In this document: positions 8,575 through 18,574 of the stretch, in pieces
Position numbering within the stretch: the first letter of the stretch is position 1
Layout: each line of letters opens with the position of its first letter
Assembly: GCF_030944625.1 (NCBI RefSeq)
Contig: NZ_JAUSXY010000001.1
Coordinates: forward strand, 4,216,001 to 4,280,000
DNA length: 64,000 nt
Direction of reading: 5' to 3'
DNA from: Arthrobacter sp. SLBN-112
GTDB taxonomy: Bacteria > Actinomycetota > Actinomycetes > Actinomycetales > Micrococcaceae
Notes under the pieces: generated by a model
What the model saw: the letters and a program-made list of their open reading frames with translations, nothing else
Databases searched by the model: none
Told to the model about the DNA's origin: nothing
Translations under genes and position numbers: made by a program

Positions 8575-11500
8575 GTGTTCCTGCTTGAAGCTGCCGGTGT
8601 TGACAGCGGTTCCCGCGTGGCCCCGGACTTGGTCTTTTCAGCCAGCGACCTCGTGGCCGCCAGCGAGTGCGAGTACCGCACGCTCCGCGTGCTGGACGAA
8701 AAACTGGGCCGCGCGGCCAAAGCGGAGTTCCCTGCTGACGAAATGCAGCAGCGCGCAGGCCGGTTGGGCGACCAGCATGAGCAGACCGTACTTGCGAGCC
8801 TGCTGGCCAAGTATGGCCAGTGGGATGCCGGCCGTGGCGCGGGGGTCTACTCCCTGGAGCGCGGCCAGAACCTCCGCGGTGAGCTGCAGGCAAAGCACGC
8901 GGAAACCGAACTTGCCCTCCGCTCCGGCGCAGACGTGGTGTTCCAGGCAACCTTCTTCGACGGCGAGTTCCTGGGCTACGCCGACTTTCTGGTGAACGAG
9001 GCCGCAGGCACCGGAAACCCGGGCCGCTACGAGGTTTGGGACACCAAACTTGCCCGGCACGCCAAGGTAGGAGCGCTGCTGCAGCTCGCCGCATACGGCG
9101 ACCAACTGCTGGGAATGGGGCTGGAACCCTCGCCCGTGGTCACACTGGTGCTCGGCACCCGGGTGGGCGAGGACTGGCTCCGAAGCAGCCATTCACTGCC
9201 GGACCTGCTTCCCGTCTTCCGTGAGCGGCGCCGCCGTTTCCGGCACCTTACGGCCGGCCACCGCGCCGCAGACGTCCCCGTGCAATGGCAACAGCCCGGC
9301 GTCGTGCATTGCGGCCGCTGCGACTACTGCGCCGAGCAGGTGACGCTCCACCGGGACGTGCTGATGGTCGCGGGGATGTCCGTTGTCCAACGACGCAAAC
9401 TTCACGCCGCCAACATCACCACAATTGACCAGCTCGCGGCGATGGCCGCCCCGGATACACAGGGCTCACTTGCCCGCCTCCGCGCTCAGGCCCGGATGCA
9501 GCTGGGCCTGGACACCGCCGCCGGTTCCCGCACGTTCACCAAGGACGGGCAGCCCCACACGGTCTCCTATACAGTCCTTGCGGACAACGCGATCGGTTCG
9601 CTTCCCGCTCCGAGCGCCGGAGACATCTTCTTCGACTTCGAAGGCGATCCGCTCTGGCAGGATCCAGCCACCGGCGCGTGGGGCATCGAGTACCTCTTCG
9701 GTGTTGTCGAGGCCCCTGCGGCGGACACCGGAAGTGCGCCGGTATTCCGTCCGTTCTGGGCGCATTCCCGATCCGGCGAACGCCGCGCCTTCCTGGAGTT
9801 CCTGGGTTACGTGGAGAAGCGGCGCGCCCAGTACCCGGACATGCACGTCTATCACTACGCCGCCTACGAAAAAACAGCCCTGCGGAACCTTTCGCTCGTG
9901 CACCAGGCCGGCGAGGACACAGTGGACCACTGGCTCCGGCAGGGACTGCTGGTGGACCTGTACGCCACCGTTCGGCATTCCATCCGGATCTCCGAGGCCT
10001 CGTATTCCATCAAGAAACTGGAACCGCTGTACATGGGAGACAACCTGCGGTCCGGGGACGTCAAGGACGCCGGCGCCTCCGTGGTGGCCTATGCCGCCTA
10101 CTGTGCCGCGCGGGATGCCGGCCGCCAAGAGGCAGCAGAAGCGATCCTGGATTCCATTTCGGACTACAACCAGTACGACTGCCTTTCCACCCTTCGGCTC
10201 CGGGACTGGCTGCTGGAGATCGCCCCCCAAGCAGCGAAGGACACCGGATCCGCCGGGCTGCCGGCGAACGCCGCTGGACTGCCGGCGGCCGCGGCGGTGC
10301 CGGCCGTACTTCCCGCCGACGACGATCTCCCGCAGCCGCCGGACGAAACCCCGGAGGAAGTGCAGCTGCGCGAGTACTTGGCGGGCCTTCCCGATGACCG
10401 GCCCTGGACCGCTGACGAGCGGGCGGTCGCCATGGTTGCAGCGGCCACCGGGTACCACCGGCGCGAACGGAAGCAGTTCTGGTGGCAGCACTTCGACCGA
10501 GTCGAAGCGCCCGTGGAGAACTGGTCGGACCAGCGGAACGTGTTCGTGGTGTCATCGGCGGAAGTCATGTCCGACTGGGCCCTGGCCAAACCACGCGAAC
10601 GGATGCGCACCCGGGTCCTGAAGCTCCGCGGAACCATGACGGAAGGCTCCGATTTCCGCGTCGATTCCCACTGGTGCCGGCTCTACGACGCTCCCGCCCC
10701 CGAGGGCATGGCTGCCCCAAACGCGGCCCCACAGGCCCGGGCGTATGCCTTCAAGACCCGCATCCACGATCTCACGGCGGCTCCGGACAACCCGGAACAC
10801 ACCATCATCACCATCTCTGAGCGGGAATCCAGGAAGGTCGCCGCCTACCCACATCTCCCGATAGCGCTGACCGAGGATACGCCCATACCAACAGACAACA
10901 TCGAGGCCGCCATCGCGGAACTTGCCCGGTCCGTCGGATCCACCGTGCCGGGCCTGCCCGCACAGCCGGGCCTGGACATCCTGCGCAAGCTGCCCCCGCG
11001 GTTCCGCAGCTTGGGCGCCCCCGCTGAAGTGCGCCACCGGGAGGACGGGGCGGCCGACTATGCCGCAGCCATTGCCGAATCCCTGCGGGACCTCGATGCT
11101 TCGTACCTGGCTGTCCAGGGGCCGCCGGGTACAGGCAAGACCCACATCGGTGCGCACGTGATCGGCCAGTTGGTGCGGGAGGGATGGAAGGTAGGCGTGG
11201 TCGCGCAGTCGCACAACGTGGTTGAAAACCTGCTCTGCCGCGCCATCGAGGCCGGCGGAGTCGACCCTTCCGTTGTGGCCAAGAAGCTCGCCGCGCCCCA
11301 CCCGGTCCCGTGGGCAGCAACGGACGATCGCGACGTCAGCCGCCTGCTGGCCACACCGGGCGGCTGCCTGGTGGGCGGCACCGCGTGGACTATGACCGGC
11401 AAGGAAGTCCCCGCAGGGTCCTTGGACCTGCTGGTGATCGACGAGGCCGGGCAGTTCTCGCTGGCCAACACGCTTGCCGTGTCCCGCGCTGCAAACCGGC

Positions 11501-12234
11501 TGCTCCTGTTGGGTGATCCCCAGCAGCTGCCGCAGGTCACCCAGGGGGCTCATCCGGAGCCCGTGGACGAGTCTGCCCTGGGCTGGCTCGCGGCCGGGCA
11601 TGCAACCCTTCCCGCGAGCCTGGGCTACTTCCTCGCCGACACCTGGCGAATGCACCCGGAGCTGTGCACGGCGGTCTCGAACCTCAGCTACGACGGAAAG
11701 CTGCAGTCCGCACCGGCCGCGGGCCTGCGTGAACTCGACGGGCTGCCGCCCGGGGTGGAGACGGTGTTCGTCAACCACAGCGGCAACGCTACGGCTTCCA
11801 AGGAGGAAGCAGAGGAAGTGGTGCGCCAGGCCCGCCGCCATCTCGGCCTGAAGTGGAAGTGCGGCCCGGATTCAGGGTCCCGTCCGCTCGAGCAACAGGA
11901 CCTGCTGGTGGTGGCCGCCTACAACGCCCAGGTGCACCTGGTCCGGAAAGCGTTGGCGGAAGCCGGGCTGCCGGAGGTACGGGTGGGCACCGTGGACAAG
12001 TTCCAAGGCCAGGAAGCGCCGGTGGTGTTCGTCTCCATGGCCTGCTCGGCGGTAGCGGAGGCTCCACGCGGCGCGGAATTCCTGCTGAACCGGAACCGGA
12101 TCAACGTGGCAGTGTCACGCGGTCAATGGCGGGCCGTCATTATCCGCTCCCCCGAACTCACCAGCTATATGCCGCACAAACCGGCGGCACTGGAGGAGCT
12201 GGGCGCATTCATCGGCCTCAGCCCGCGGGAGTAG
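8575..12234 (+). CDS. TM0106-type RecB-like nuclease / RNase H-like / SF1 helicase fusion
   Basis: 1219-aa multidomain protein. An N-terminal RecB-type nuclease region has YEVWDTKLARHAKV near residue 152 followed by QLAAYGDQLLGMG and a CGRCDYC cluster. An RNase H-like 3'-5' exonuclease region begins at DIFFDFEGDPLW (about 352) and ends near SDYNQYDCLSTLRL (about 530). A C-terminal Upf1-like SF1 helicase has Walker A GPPGTGKTH (about 847), DEAGQF (about 952), GDPQQLPQV, VDKFQGQEAPVVF and NRINVAVSRG. The GTG at 8575 follows GGGGAGG by 5 nt and starts at the conserved FLLEAAG. The architecture suggests DNA or RNA processing in repair; the substrate is unknown. It stands alone between the regulator and convergent acylphosphatase. 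Confidence 0.85.
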   Translation: MFLLEAAGVDSGSRVAPDLVFSASDLVAASECEYRTLRVLDEKLGRAAKAEFPADEMQQRAGRLGDQHEQTVLASLLAKYGQWDAGRGAGVYSLERGQNLRGELQAKHAETELALRSGADVVFQATFFDGEFLGYADFLVNEAAGTGNPGRYEVWDTKLARHAKVGALLQLAAYGDQLLGMGLEPSPVVTLVLGTRVGEDWLRSSHSLPDLLPVFRERRRRFRHLTAGHRAADVPVQWQQPGVVHCGRCDYCAEQVTLHRDVLMVAGMSVVQRRKLHAANITTIDQLAAMAAPDTQGSLARLRAQARMQLGLDTAAGSRTFTKDGQPHTVSYTVLADNAIGSLPAPSAGDIFFDFEGDPLWQDPATGAWGIEYLFGVVEAPAADTGSAPVFRPFWAHSRSGERRAFLEFLGYVEKRRAQYPDMHVYHYAAYEKTALRNLSLVHQAGEDTVDHWLRQGLLVDLYATVRHSIRISEASYSIKKLEPLYMGDNLRSGDVKDAGASVVAYAAYCAARDAGRQEAAEAILDSISDYNQYDCLSTLRLRDWLLEIAPQAAKDTGSAGLPANAAGLPAAAAVPAVLPADDDLPQPPDETPEEVQLREYLAGLPDDRPWTADERAVAMVAAATGYHRRERKQFWWQHFDRVEAPVENWSDQRNVFVVSSAEVMSDWALAKPRERMRTRVLKLRGTMTEGSDFRVDSHWCRLYDAPAPEGMAAPNAAPQARAYAFKTRIHDLTAAPDNPEHTIITISERESRKVAAYPHLPIALTEDTPIPTDNIEAAIAELARSVGSTVPGLPAQPGLDILRKLPPRFRSLGAPAEVRHREDGAADYAAAIAESLRDLDASYLAVQGPPGTGKTHIGAHVIGQLVREGWKVGVVAQSHNVVENLLCRAIEAGGVDPSVVAKKLAAPHPVPWAATDDRDVSRLLATPGGCLVGGTAWTMTGKEVPAGSLDLLVIDEAGQFSLANTLAVSRAANRLLLLGDPQQLPQVTQGAHPEPVDESALGWLAAGHATLPASLGYFLADTWRMHPELCTAVSNLSYDGKLQSAPAAGLRELDGLPPGVETVFVNHSGNATASKEEAEEVVRQARRHLGLKWKCGPDSGSRPLEQQDLLVVAAYNAQVHLVRKALAEAGLPEVRVGTVDKFQGQEAPVVFVSMACSAVAEAPRGAEFLLNRNRINVAVSRGQWRAVIIRSPELTSYMPHKPAALEELGAFIGLSPRE

Positions 12235-12264
12235 GCGCGGCGTTTTTTCCAGCGAATCCTGCTT

Positions 12265-12308
12265 GTCCAGCGCTGTCTGTTTTTTCAGCAGGGGCCTGTC
12301 TGCTGGAC
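12265..12308. terminator. Possible bidirectional terminator
   Basis: GTCCAGC and GCTGGAC (12265-12271/12302-12308) form an inverted repeat around an inner GCTG/CAGC pair and T-rich loop in the gap between the convergent helicase and acylphosphatase genes. A second T-run lies at 12242-12247. The stem is short, so this is tentative. Confidence 0.25.
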
Positions 12309-12320
12309 GGGAAGGGACGG

Positions 12321-12635
12321 TCAGTGTGCCCGGAAACCGCGGAAGTGTCCCCCGGCTTGTGACGTCGCCCCGTCCACCCGTTCCACCCGGCCGGGAGTGC
12401 TGCCGGAGTTGAGCCATTCCAGGAGCTGCCGAACCTTGGGCTCGGGGCCTTCGGCAAGGACTGACACTGAACCGTCGTCGAGGTTTGTCACCTCACCGGA
12501 CAACCCCAGCTCCTCCGCTTTGGCCATGGTCCAGTACCGGAAGCCCACACCTTGGACCATGCCGAACACCCGCGCGTCCAGCCGCACGGCATCCTGCGCC
12601 GAACCGTCCTGCGGTGCACCTGCGTGCCTGCCCAT
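12321..12635 (-). CDS. acyP: Acylphosphatase
   Basis: 104-aa acylphosphatase that hydrolyses small acyl phosphates. The core is ARVFGMVQGVGFRYWT with catalytic Arg33, and GEVTNLDDGSV with catalytic Asn51, matching the family. The ATG at 12635 has a GAGGAGG site 7 nt upstream and gives a short, slightly extended N-terminus; an upstream ATG at 12680 is less likely. The gene is monocistronic. The C-terminus (GGHFRGFRAH) matches the usual FxIR-type ending only loosely. Confidence 0.9.
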   Translation of the reverse strand: MGRHAGAPQDGSAQDAVRLDARVFGMVQGVGFRYWTMAKAEELGLSGEVTNLDDGSVSVLAEGPEPKVRQLLEWLNSGSTPGRVERVDGATSQAGGHFRGFRAH

Positions 12636-12734
12636 GGCGTTCCTCCTCGGGACCGGCAACCCCTCCCGGCCGGGCGGCACGCACTGAAACCGCGGTTCCT
12701 GACGCTGCGTGCCCCGGCCGGGAGGAGGTACCAG

Positions 12735-13667
12735 CTAGTTGATGGTGATGTCGCGGGTGGCGTGGTTGTAGCGGATGGTCACCGTACCGCCGGCGTGGTG
12801 CAGTTCGTGGTTGGGGCCATCGAATGCCCCGAAGGCGCCGTAGTTTTCTTCCCAGGAGCGGTTCAGGGCGATCTTGAAGGTGTAGTAGCCGGCAGGAAGC
12901 TCGGCGCTCTTCTTCCACAGCTGGTCCAGGAAATCGAACTCCATCTGCGCTTCGTCGTACTGCGGCGCCCAGTTCTCCGGTGCACCCAGGATGGTGTTGA
13001 AGTCGCCGGCCAAGGCCACGGCCTCCGGCTGCGGGAGGGTTTCGACGTCCGGACCCTCGAACGGCTCGGTTGCAGGCACGGCAGTTTCGGCCTTGGCCTT
13101 CGCCGGGGCCTTCTTTCGGACAGCCTTCACCACGGGTTCGACGGCGTCTTCGATGGCCTTGGCGGCCTTGCCCACCGCGGCGGCCGCCTTCTTGGCCGGC
13201 GCTTTCCGGGCAGGAGCCTTCTTCGCCGCCGTGGCATCATCCTTGGCCGGGACCTCCAGAACGGAAGCGGCGGCGGAGACCGGGCGGACAAAGCCTTCCG
13301 GAGCCGTGGGGACCGGGGTGTCGGCAGGAACGGGCGTGCCGGCGTCGAGCGCTGATGCGAACGAAACCGCGTCGGGGAAGGCGACTGTGGCACGCATCCC
13401 ATCCTCGGTAATGGTCCAGCCGGTGCGGCCCTTGACCAGCCAGCCGGCCTTGACCAGCTTGGCGGTCGCCGAGGTAAGGGTCTTGTGGCCTCGGGGAATG
13501 CCGCCGCTGAGGAGCTCGGCCTCGTGTTCGTTGAACGGCACGCGGGCAGTCGCTTCCGCCAGGACCTGGCCAGCATTCAGTGCATCGCCGGACCACACGC
13601 CTTCGGTCAGGACATCCAGGACGGTCTTGAGACGAAGATAGGTGTTTTCTGCGGTGGACTTGGCCAT
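12735..13667 (-). CDS. Winged-helix-like / Lys-Ala-Pro linker / X25 (pullulanase-type) fusion protein of unknown function
   Basis: 310-aa protein in three visible parts. Residues 1-115 resemble a winged-helix domain (TYLRLKTVLDVLTEG, then GIPRGHKTLTSATAKLVKAGWL, then GRTGWTITEDGM). Residues about 115-215 are a low-complexity, histone-H1-like stretch of AKKAPARKAPAKKA type. The last 90 residues match the X25/CBM48-like module of pullulanases (ALAGDFNTILGAPENWAPQ, AELPAGYYTFKIALNRSW, NYGAFGAFDGPNHELHH). No signal peptide is visible, so it should act in the cytoplasm. The ATG follows AAGGGGA by 5 nt. A carbohydrate-responsive DNA binder is conceivable, but function is unknown. The 13668-13929 gap upstream shows no further gene. 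Confidence 0.7.
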   Translation of the reverse strand: MAKSTAENTYLRLKTVLDVLTEGVWSGDALNAGQVLAEATARVPFNEHEAELLSGGIPRGHKTLTSATAKLVKAGWLVKGRTGWTITEDGMRATVAFPDAVSFASALDAGTPVPADTPVPTAPEGFVRPVSAAASVLEVPAKDDATAAKKAPARKAPAKKAAAAVGKAAKAIEDAVEPVVKAVRKKAPAKAKAETAVPATEPFEGPDVETLPQPEAVALAGDFNTILGAPENWAPQYDEAQMEFDFLDQLWKKSAELPAGYYTFKIALNRSWEENYGAFGAFDGPNHELHHAGGTVTIRYNHATRDITIN

Positions 13668-13929
13668 GATTCCCCTTATATAAAAGCGATCGGTCTTAGG
13701 CATCTTGCCAACTGCCTATTAAATCGCGCGACTTTAATTGGTTAACTCTGCGTGTCGTGACCGACTATGAAGCGGATCGTGCCCCAAGTGAGGCGGAGGT
13801 CTCGGGTAAGGGCCTGCTGCATAACCCCCAAGCGCCGACATGGGTGCTGCCCTGCACTCCCCAGACACGCCTGCGGCTCCCAGTTTACCGGCCCGGGAGC
13901 CCCGCTGTTGCCCCTGACACAGTGGGTAC

Positions 13930-14991
13930 TTAGGCGGTGACTTCCCGGCCGTTCAATTCTTCCAGCAGCTCGGCTTTCCGTTCCTCCGATGCGAAGGAAG
14001 AGTGGATGGAGTTGGCAGCCAGGCGGGCCCTGTCGAAGTCGGACAGCTCAAACACGGCTGCCAGTTGCGCAAAGTTGTCATCCACGTAGCCGCCAAAGTA
14101 GGCGGGGTCGTCCGAATTGACCGAGACGTTCAGTCCCGCGGCCAGCATGGCAGGCAACGGATGGTCAGCCAGGGTGTCCACCGCACGCAACCGGACGTTG
14201 GACAGCGGGCAGACGGTGAGGGGAACCCGGGCGTCGACGAGGCGCTCCACAAGGTCCGGGTCATCCATGCAACGGATTCCGTGGTCGATGCGCTCCACGC
14301 CCAAGAGGTCCAGGGCCTCGATGATGTACGACGCCGGGCCCTCCTCCCCTGCGTGCGCCGTCAGCCGCAGTCCGGCCTCGCGGGCCTTCGCATAGAGCCG
14401 CTCGAACTTCGAAGGCGGGTTTCCGACCTCTGCCGAGTCCAGGCCGATGGCTCCGATGGGCGCGTTCATGGCCAGCAGCCGGTCCAGGACTTCCAGGGCT
14501 GAGTCTTCCGGAAGATCCCGCAGGAAGGCGGCGATGAGGACGGTGGAGATGCCGTACACCTCCCGGGACGTGGCCAGGACGGAAGCCACGCCATTGACGC
14601 ATGCTTCCAGCGGGATCCCGCGGGACAGGTGCGCCTGCGGGTCCATCATGATTTCGGCGTGCCGGACGCCGGCGGCAGCTGCCCGCTCAAGGTAGGCACG
14701 GGTCATGTCCGCGAAGTCCTGCTCGGTTTGCAGGACGCCCATGTTGGCGTAGTAGAGGTCCAGGAAAGACTGCAGGTCAGTGAACTCATACTTTTCCCGG
14801 AGTTCTTCCAACCCGGAGTACGGCAGGACGATGCCGTTGCGCTCGGCCAAGGCAAAGATGAGCTCGGGCTGAAGCGTACCTTCGATGTGCAGGTGCAGTT
14901 CGGCCACCGGGAGGGGCTTGGCGGGGACCGCGGGTTCCGCGGGGGCCGTTTCGGATTCGGGCATGGTGCTGCCGCCGGCGTAGGTTTCCAT
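13930..14991 (-). CDS. Adenosine deaminase superfamily protein, most like adenine deaminase
   Basis: 353-aa zinc hydrolase. Zinc and catalytic residues are visible: HLHIEG (about residue 28), HAGEEGP (about 210), ERIDHGIRC, and NSDDPAYFGGY (about 292). The motifs HIEGTLQPEL, LDLYYANMGVLQTEQDF and GLDSAEVGNPPSKFERLY match the bacterial adenine deaminase branch (adenine to hypoxanthine) better than true adenosine deaminases; assays would decide. The ATG at 14991 sits six bases after TATCCT on the minus strand, suggesting a leaderless message; ATG at 14964 is the alternative. It diverges from the UvrA-like gene with only 48 bp between starts. Confidence 0.85.
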   Translation of the reverse strand: METYAGGSTMPESETAPAEPAVPAKPLPVAELHLHIEGTLQPELIFALAERNGIVLPYSGLEELREKYEFTDLQSFLDLYYANMGVLQTEQDFADMTRAYLERAAAAGVRHAEIMMDPQAHLSRGIPLEACVNGVASVLATSREVYGISTVLIAAFLRDLPEDSALEVLDRLLAMNAPIGAIGLDSAEVGNPPSKFERLYAKAREAGLRLTAHAGEEGPASYIIEALDLLGVERIDHGIRCMDDPDLVERLVDARVPLTVCPLSNVRLRAVDTLADHPLPAMLAAGLNVSVNSDDPAYFGGYVDDNFAQLAAVFELSDFDRARLAANSIHSSFASEERKAELLEELNGREVTA

Positions 14992-14997
14992 CCGGAC

Positions 14998-15032
14998 AGG
15001 ATAATGCCCGGCGCCCGAATCACCACTAGAGT
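14998..15032. promoter_or_regulatory. Back-to-back leaderless promoters
   Basis: TATCCT on the minus strand (14998-15003) lies six bases before the deaminase ATG at 14991. TAGAGT on the plus strand (15027-15032) lies seven bases before the UvrA-like ATG at 15040. The two start codons are 48 bp apart, so the two promoters overlap and should compete. No clear -35 was seen for either. Confidence 0.5.
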
Positions 15033-15039
15033 CGAACCA

Positions 15040-17616
15040 ATGCAGAACGCCAAGCACACTTATGACCTGCAGGATCCGGCTCCCACCCCCGCTGCGGACG
15101 GTTTTGTCCGGGTCCGGGGAGCGCGCGAGAACAATCTCCGGAATGTCGATGTGGATGTCCCCCGTGATGCGATCGTGGCGTTCACGGGCGTCTCGGGCTC
15201 GGGCAAGTCGTCCCTGGCGTTTGGCACCATCTACGCCGAGGCGCAGCGGCGCTACTTCGAATCCGTCGCCCCGTACGCCCGCCGCCTCATCCAGCAGGGC
15301 CACAACCCGAAGGTGGAGCTGATCAGCGGGCTGCCACCCGCCGTCGCGCTCCAGCAACGCCGCGGCGCACCCAGCAGCAGGTCAACGGTGGGGACGGTCA
15401 CCACGCTCTCCAACTCGCTGCGCATGCTCTTCTCGCGCGCCGGCACCTACCCTGAAGGCAGCACGCAGCTGGACTCGGACGCCTTCTCCCCCAATACGGC
15501 CGCGGGCGCCTGCAGGGAATGCCACGGCCTGGGCGTCGCGCATACCGTGACCGAATCTTCGCTGGTCCCGGACCCGTCGCTGAGCATCCGCGACGGTGCC
15601 ATCGCCGCGTGGCCCGGCGCCTGGCAGGGAAAGAACCTGCGGGACATCCTCACGCACCTGGGCTACGACGTCGACATCCCCTGGCGGAAGCTCCCGAAGA
15701 AGCACCGGGACTGGATCCTCTTCACCGAGGAACAGCCGGTGGTTGAAGTCACTCCGCAGCGCGACCGTGTGGCCAAGCCGTACAAGGGCCGGTACTGGAG
15801 CGCCCGCAGCTACGTCCTGCACACGCTGGCTGATTCGCAGAGCGCTTCCATGCGCGACCGCGTGCTCGCGTACATGGAATCCGGCCCGTGCCCCCGCTGC
15901 GGCGGCAGCGGCCTGCGCCCGGAGGCCCTCGCTGTGACCTTCGCGGGGCGCACGATCGCCGAGCTCAATGCGGTGCCGATGACCGAGCTGGCGGAAATCA
16001 TCCGTCCCACCACCGAGCTGAGCTCAGCCGGGACGGCGTCCCGAAAGCAGTCCTCCGGCGAGTCCAACGAGGTGGCCGTCGCCATCACCCGTGACCTGCT
16101 GCACCGCGTTACCGTGCTGCTGGACCTGGGGCTGGGCTATTTGGCCTTGGGCCGCTCCACCCCTACGCTCTCCCCCGGCGAGATGCAGCGGCTGCGGATC
16201 GCCACCCAGCTGCGGTCCGGCCTGTTCGGTGTGATCTATGTCCTGGACGAGCCCTCCGCCGGGCTGCACCCGGCCGACGCCGAGCCCCTCCTGGCGGTCC
16301 TGGAGCAGCTGAAATCGTCCGGCAACTCAGTGTTCGTGGTGGAGCACAATATGGACGTTGTCCGCCAGGCGGATTGGCTGGTGGACGTGGGGCCCCGCGC
16401 AGGGGAAGGCGGCGGCGAGGTGCTCTACAGCGGCCCGGTGGACGGCCTCGCAGAGGTTGAGGCGTCAGTCACCAGGCCGTACCTGTTCGACGACGGCGTG
16501 CAGCCCCCGCGCGGCCGTGCCGGTACCGGCCAGGTCAGGGATGCGACGGAGTGGCTGGAAATGAGCGGCATCACCCGGCACAACCTGCGCGGGCTGGACG
16601 TCCGGTTTCCCTTGGGCGTGCTGACGGCGGTCACCGGCGTTTCGGGCTCCGGAAAATCCACCCTGGTGGGTGGGGTGCTCGGCGGGCTGGTGGGCTCCGG
16701 CCTCCAGGCCCAGGCGGGGCAGGACGAACCGTCGGAAGCCCCCGGGCCGGGAGCCGTGGCGGGCAGCCACCGGATCGACCGGCTGGTGACCGTGGACCAG
16801 AAGCCCATCGGCCGCACGCCGCGTTCCAACCTGGCCACCTACACGGGGCTCTTCGACGCCGTCCGCAAGGAATTTGCCGCCACGGAGCAAGCCAGGGCCC
16901 GCGGTTTCGGTGCGGGGCGGTTCTCCTTCAACGTGGCCGGCGGACGCTGCGAGACCTGCCAGGGCGAGGGGTTTGTGGCAGTGGAACTGCTCTTCCTGCC
17001 CGGCAGCTATGGCCCGTGTCCGGAGTGCGGCGGGTCCCGGTACAACCCTGAAACCCTGGAGGTGGAGTACCGCGGCCTGAACGTGGCCCAGCTCCTGGCC
17101 ATGACGGTGGACGCCGCCTCCGAATTCCTGGCCGACGTGCCCGCCGCGGCGAGGAGCCTCAAGAGCCTGCGCGACGTTGGCCTGGGCTACCTGCGGCTGG
17201 GACAGCCTGCCACGGAGCTTTCGGGCGGCGAGGCGCAACGCATCAAACTCGCCACAGAGCTCCAGCGGGCGCAGCGCGGCCACACCCTCTACCTGCTCGA
17301 TGAACCCACCACCGGTCTGCACCCTGCAGACGTCCAGCTGCTGATGGCGCAGCTCCACGGCCTGGTGGACGCCGGTAACTCCGTGGTGGTGGTTGAACAC
17401 GATATGGCCGTTGTTGCCGGGGCCGACTGGGTCATCGACCTCGGGCCATCGGGAGGGGACAAAGGCGGCGCCGTCATGGCCGCCGGGACACCCGCCGTCG
17501 TCGCCACGTCCGCCGGGAGCCGGACCGCTCCATACCTGGCCGCCGCCCTCGGTCAGGAAACCGCCAGCCAACACCCGGGCAAGTTCCGATTTGATAACAC
17601 CAAGGCGATGTCCTAG
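15040..17616 (+). CDS. UvrA-like ABC excinuclease paralogue (short form)
   Basis: 858-aa UvrA-like protein with two ABC ATPase halves. Walker A motifs are GVSGSGKSS (about residue 48) and GVSGSGKST (about 533). Zinc-finger CxxC pairs are at about 158, 284, 636 and 660. The first signature is LSPGEMQRLRIA (about 377), a change from the canonical SGGE, while the second is canonical (LSGGEAQRIKLA, about 726). It is shorter than housekeeping UvrA (about 950 aa), like UvrA2/drug-resistance paralogues, so DNA damage or drug tolerance is more likely than core excision repair. Start chosen at ATG 15040, seven bases after a TAGAGT -10. A terminator follows. Confidence 0.88.
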   Translation: MQNAKHTYDLQDPAPTPAADGFVRVRGARENNLRNVDVDVPRDAIVAFTGVSGSGKSSLAFGTIYAEAQRRYFESVAPYARRLIQQGHNPKVELISGLPPAVALQQRRGAPSSRSTVGTVTTLSNSLRMLFSRAGTYPEGSTQLDSDAFSPNTAAGACRECHGLGVAHTVTESSLVPDPSLSIRDGAIAAWPGAWQGKNLRDILTHLGYDVDIPWRKLPKKHRDWILFTEEQPVVEVTPQRDRVAKPYKGRYWSARSYVLHTLADSQSASMRDRVLAYMESGPCPRCGGSGLRPEALAVTFAGRTIAELNAVPMTELAEIIRPTTELSSAGTASRKQSSGESNEVAVAITRDLLHRVTVLLDLGLGYLALGRSTPTLSPGEMQRLRIATQLRSGLFGVIYVLDEPSAGLHPADAEPLLAVLEQLKSSGNSVFVVEHNMDVVRQADWLVDVGPRAGEGGGEVLYSGPVDGLAEVEASVTRPYLFDDGVQPPRGRAGTGQVRDATEWLEMSGITRHNLRGLDVRFPLGVLTAVTGVSGSGKSTLVGGVLGGLVGSGLQAQAGQDEPSEAPGPGAVAGSHRIDRLVTVDQKPIGRTPRSNLATYTGLFDAVRKEFAATEQARARGFGAGRFSFNVAGGRCETCQGEGFVAVELLFLPGSYGPCPECGGSRYNPETLEVEYRGLNVAQLLAMTVDAASEFLADVPAAARSLKSLRDVGLGYLRLGQPATELSGGEAQRIKLATELQRAQRGHTLYLLDEPTTGLHPADVQLLMAQLHGLVDAGNSVVVVEHDMAVVAGADWVIDLGPSGGDKGGAVMAAGTPAVVATSAGSRTAPYLAAALGQETASQHPGKFRFDNTKAMS

Positions 17617-18414
<798 letters not shown>

Positions 18415-18489
18415 CAGCGGCGGCCCTGGCCGCACCGCCCCCAAGGCGCCACAGACAGGTCGGCGATAGACAAATTCCGTTGACCAAAG

Positions 18490-18534
18490 ACGACGCCGGC
18501 ACACCCCACAAGGGATGTGCCGGCGTCGTTCTTT
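18490..18534 (+). terminator. Strong terminator after the Rpf gene
   Basis: A perfect 14-bp stem (arms ACGACGCCGGCACA and TGTGCCGGCGTCGT, 18490-18503/18516-18529) is followed by TTCTTTT. It also lies downstream of the opposing gene at 18575, so it may serve both. Confidence 0.8.
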
Positions 18535-18574
18535 TAAGTCAGGGCTGCTGCCGCGGCGGGCATGTACCGGCTGG

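Noticed and set aside
13930..14991. Calling this protein a standard adenosine deaminase (Add)
   Set aside because: HIEGTLQPEL and GNPPSKF fit the adenine deaminase branch better; the product name is kept open.
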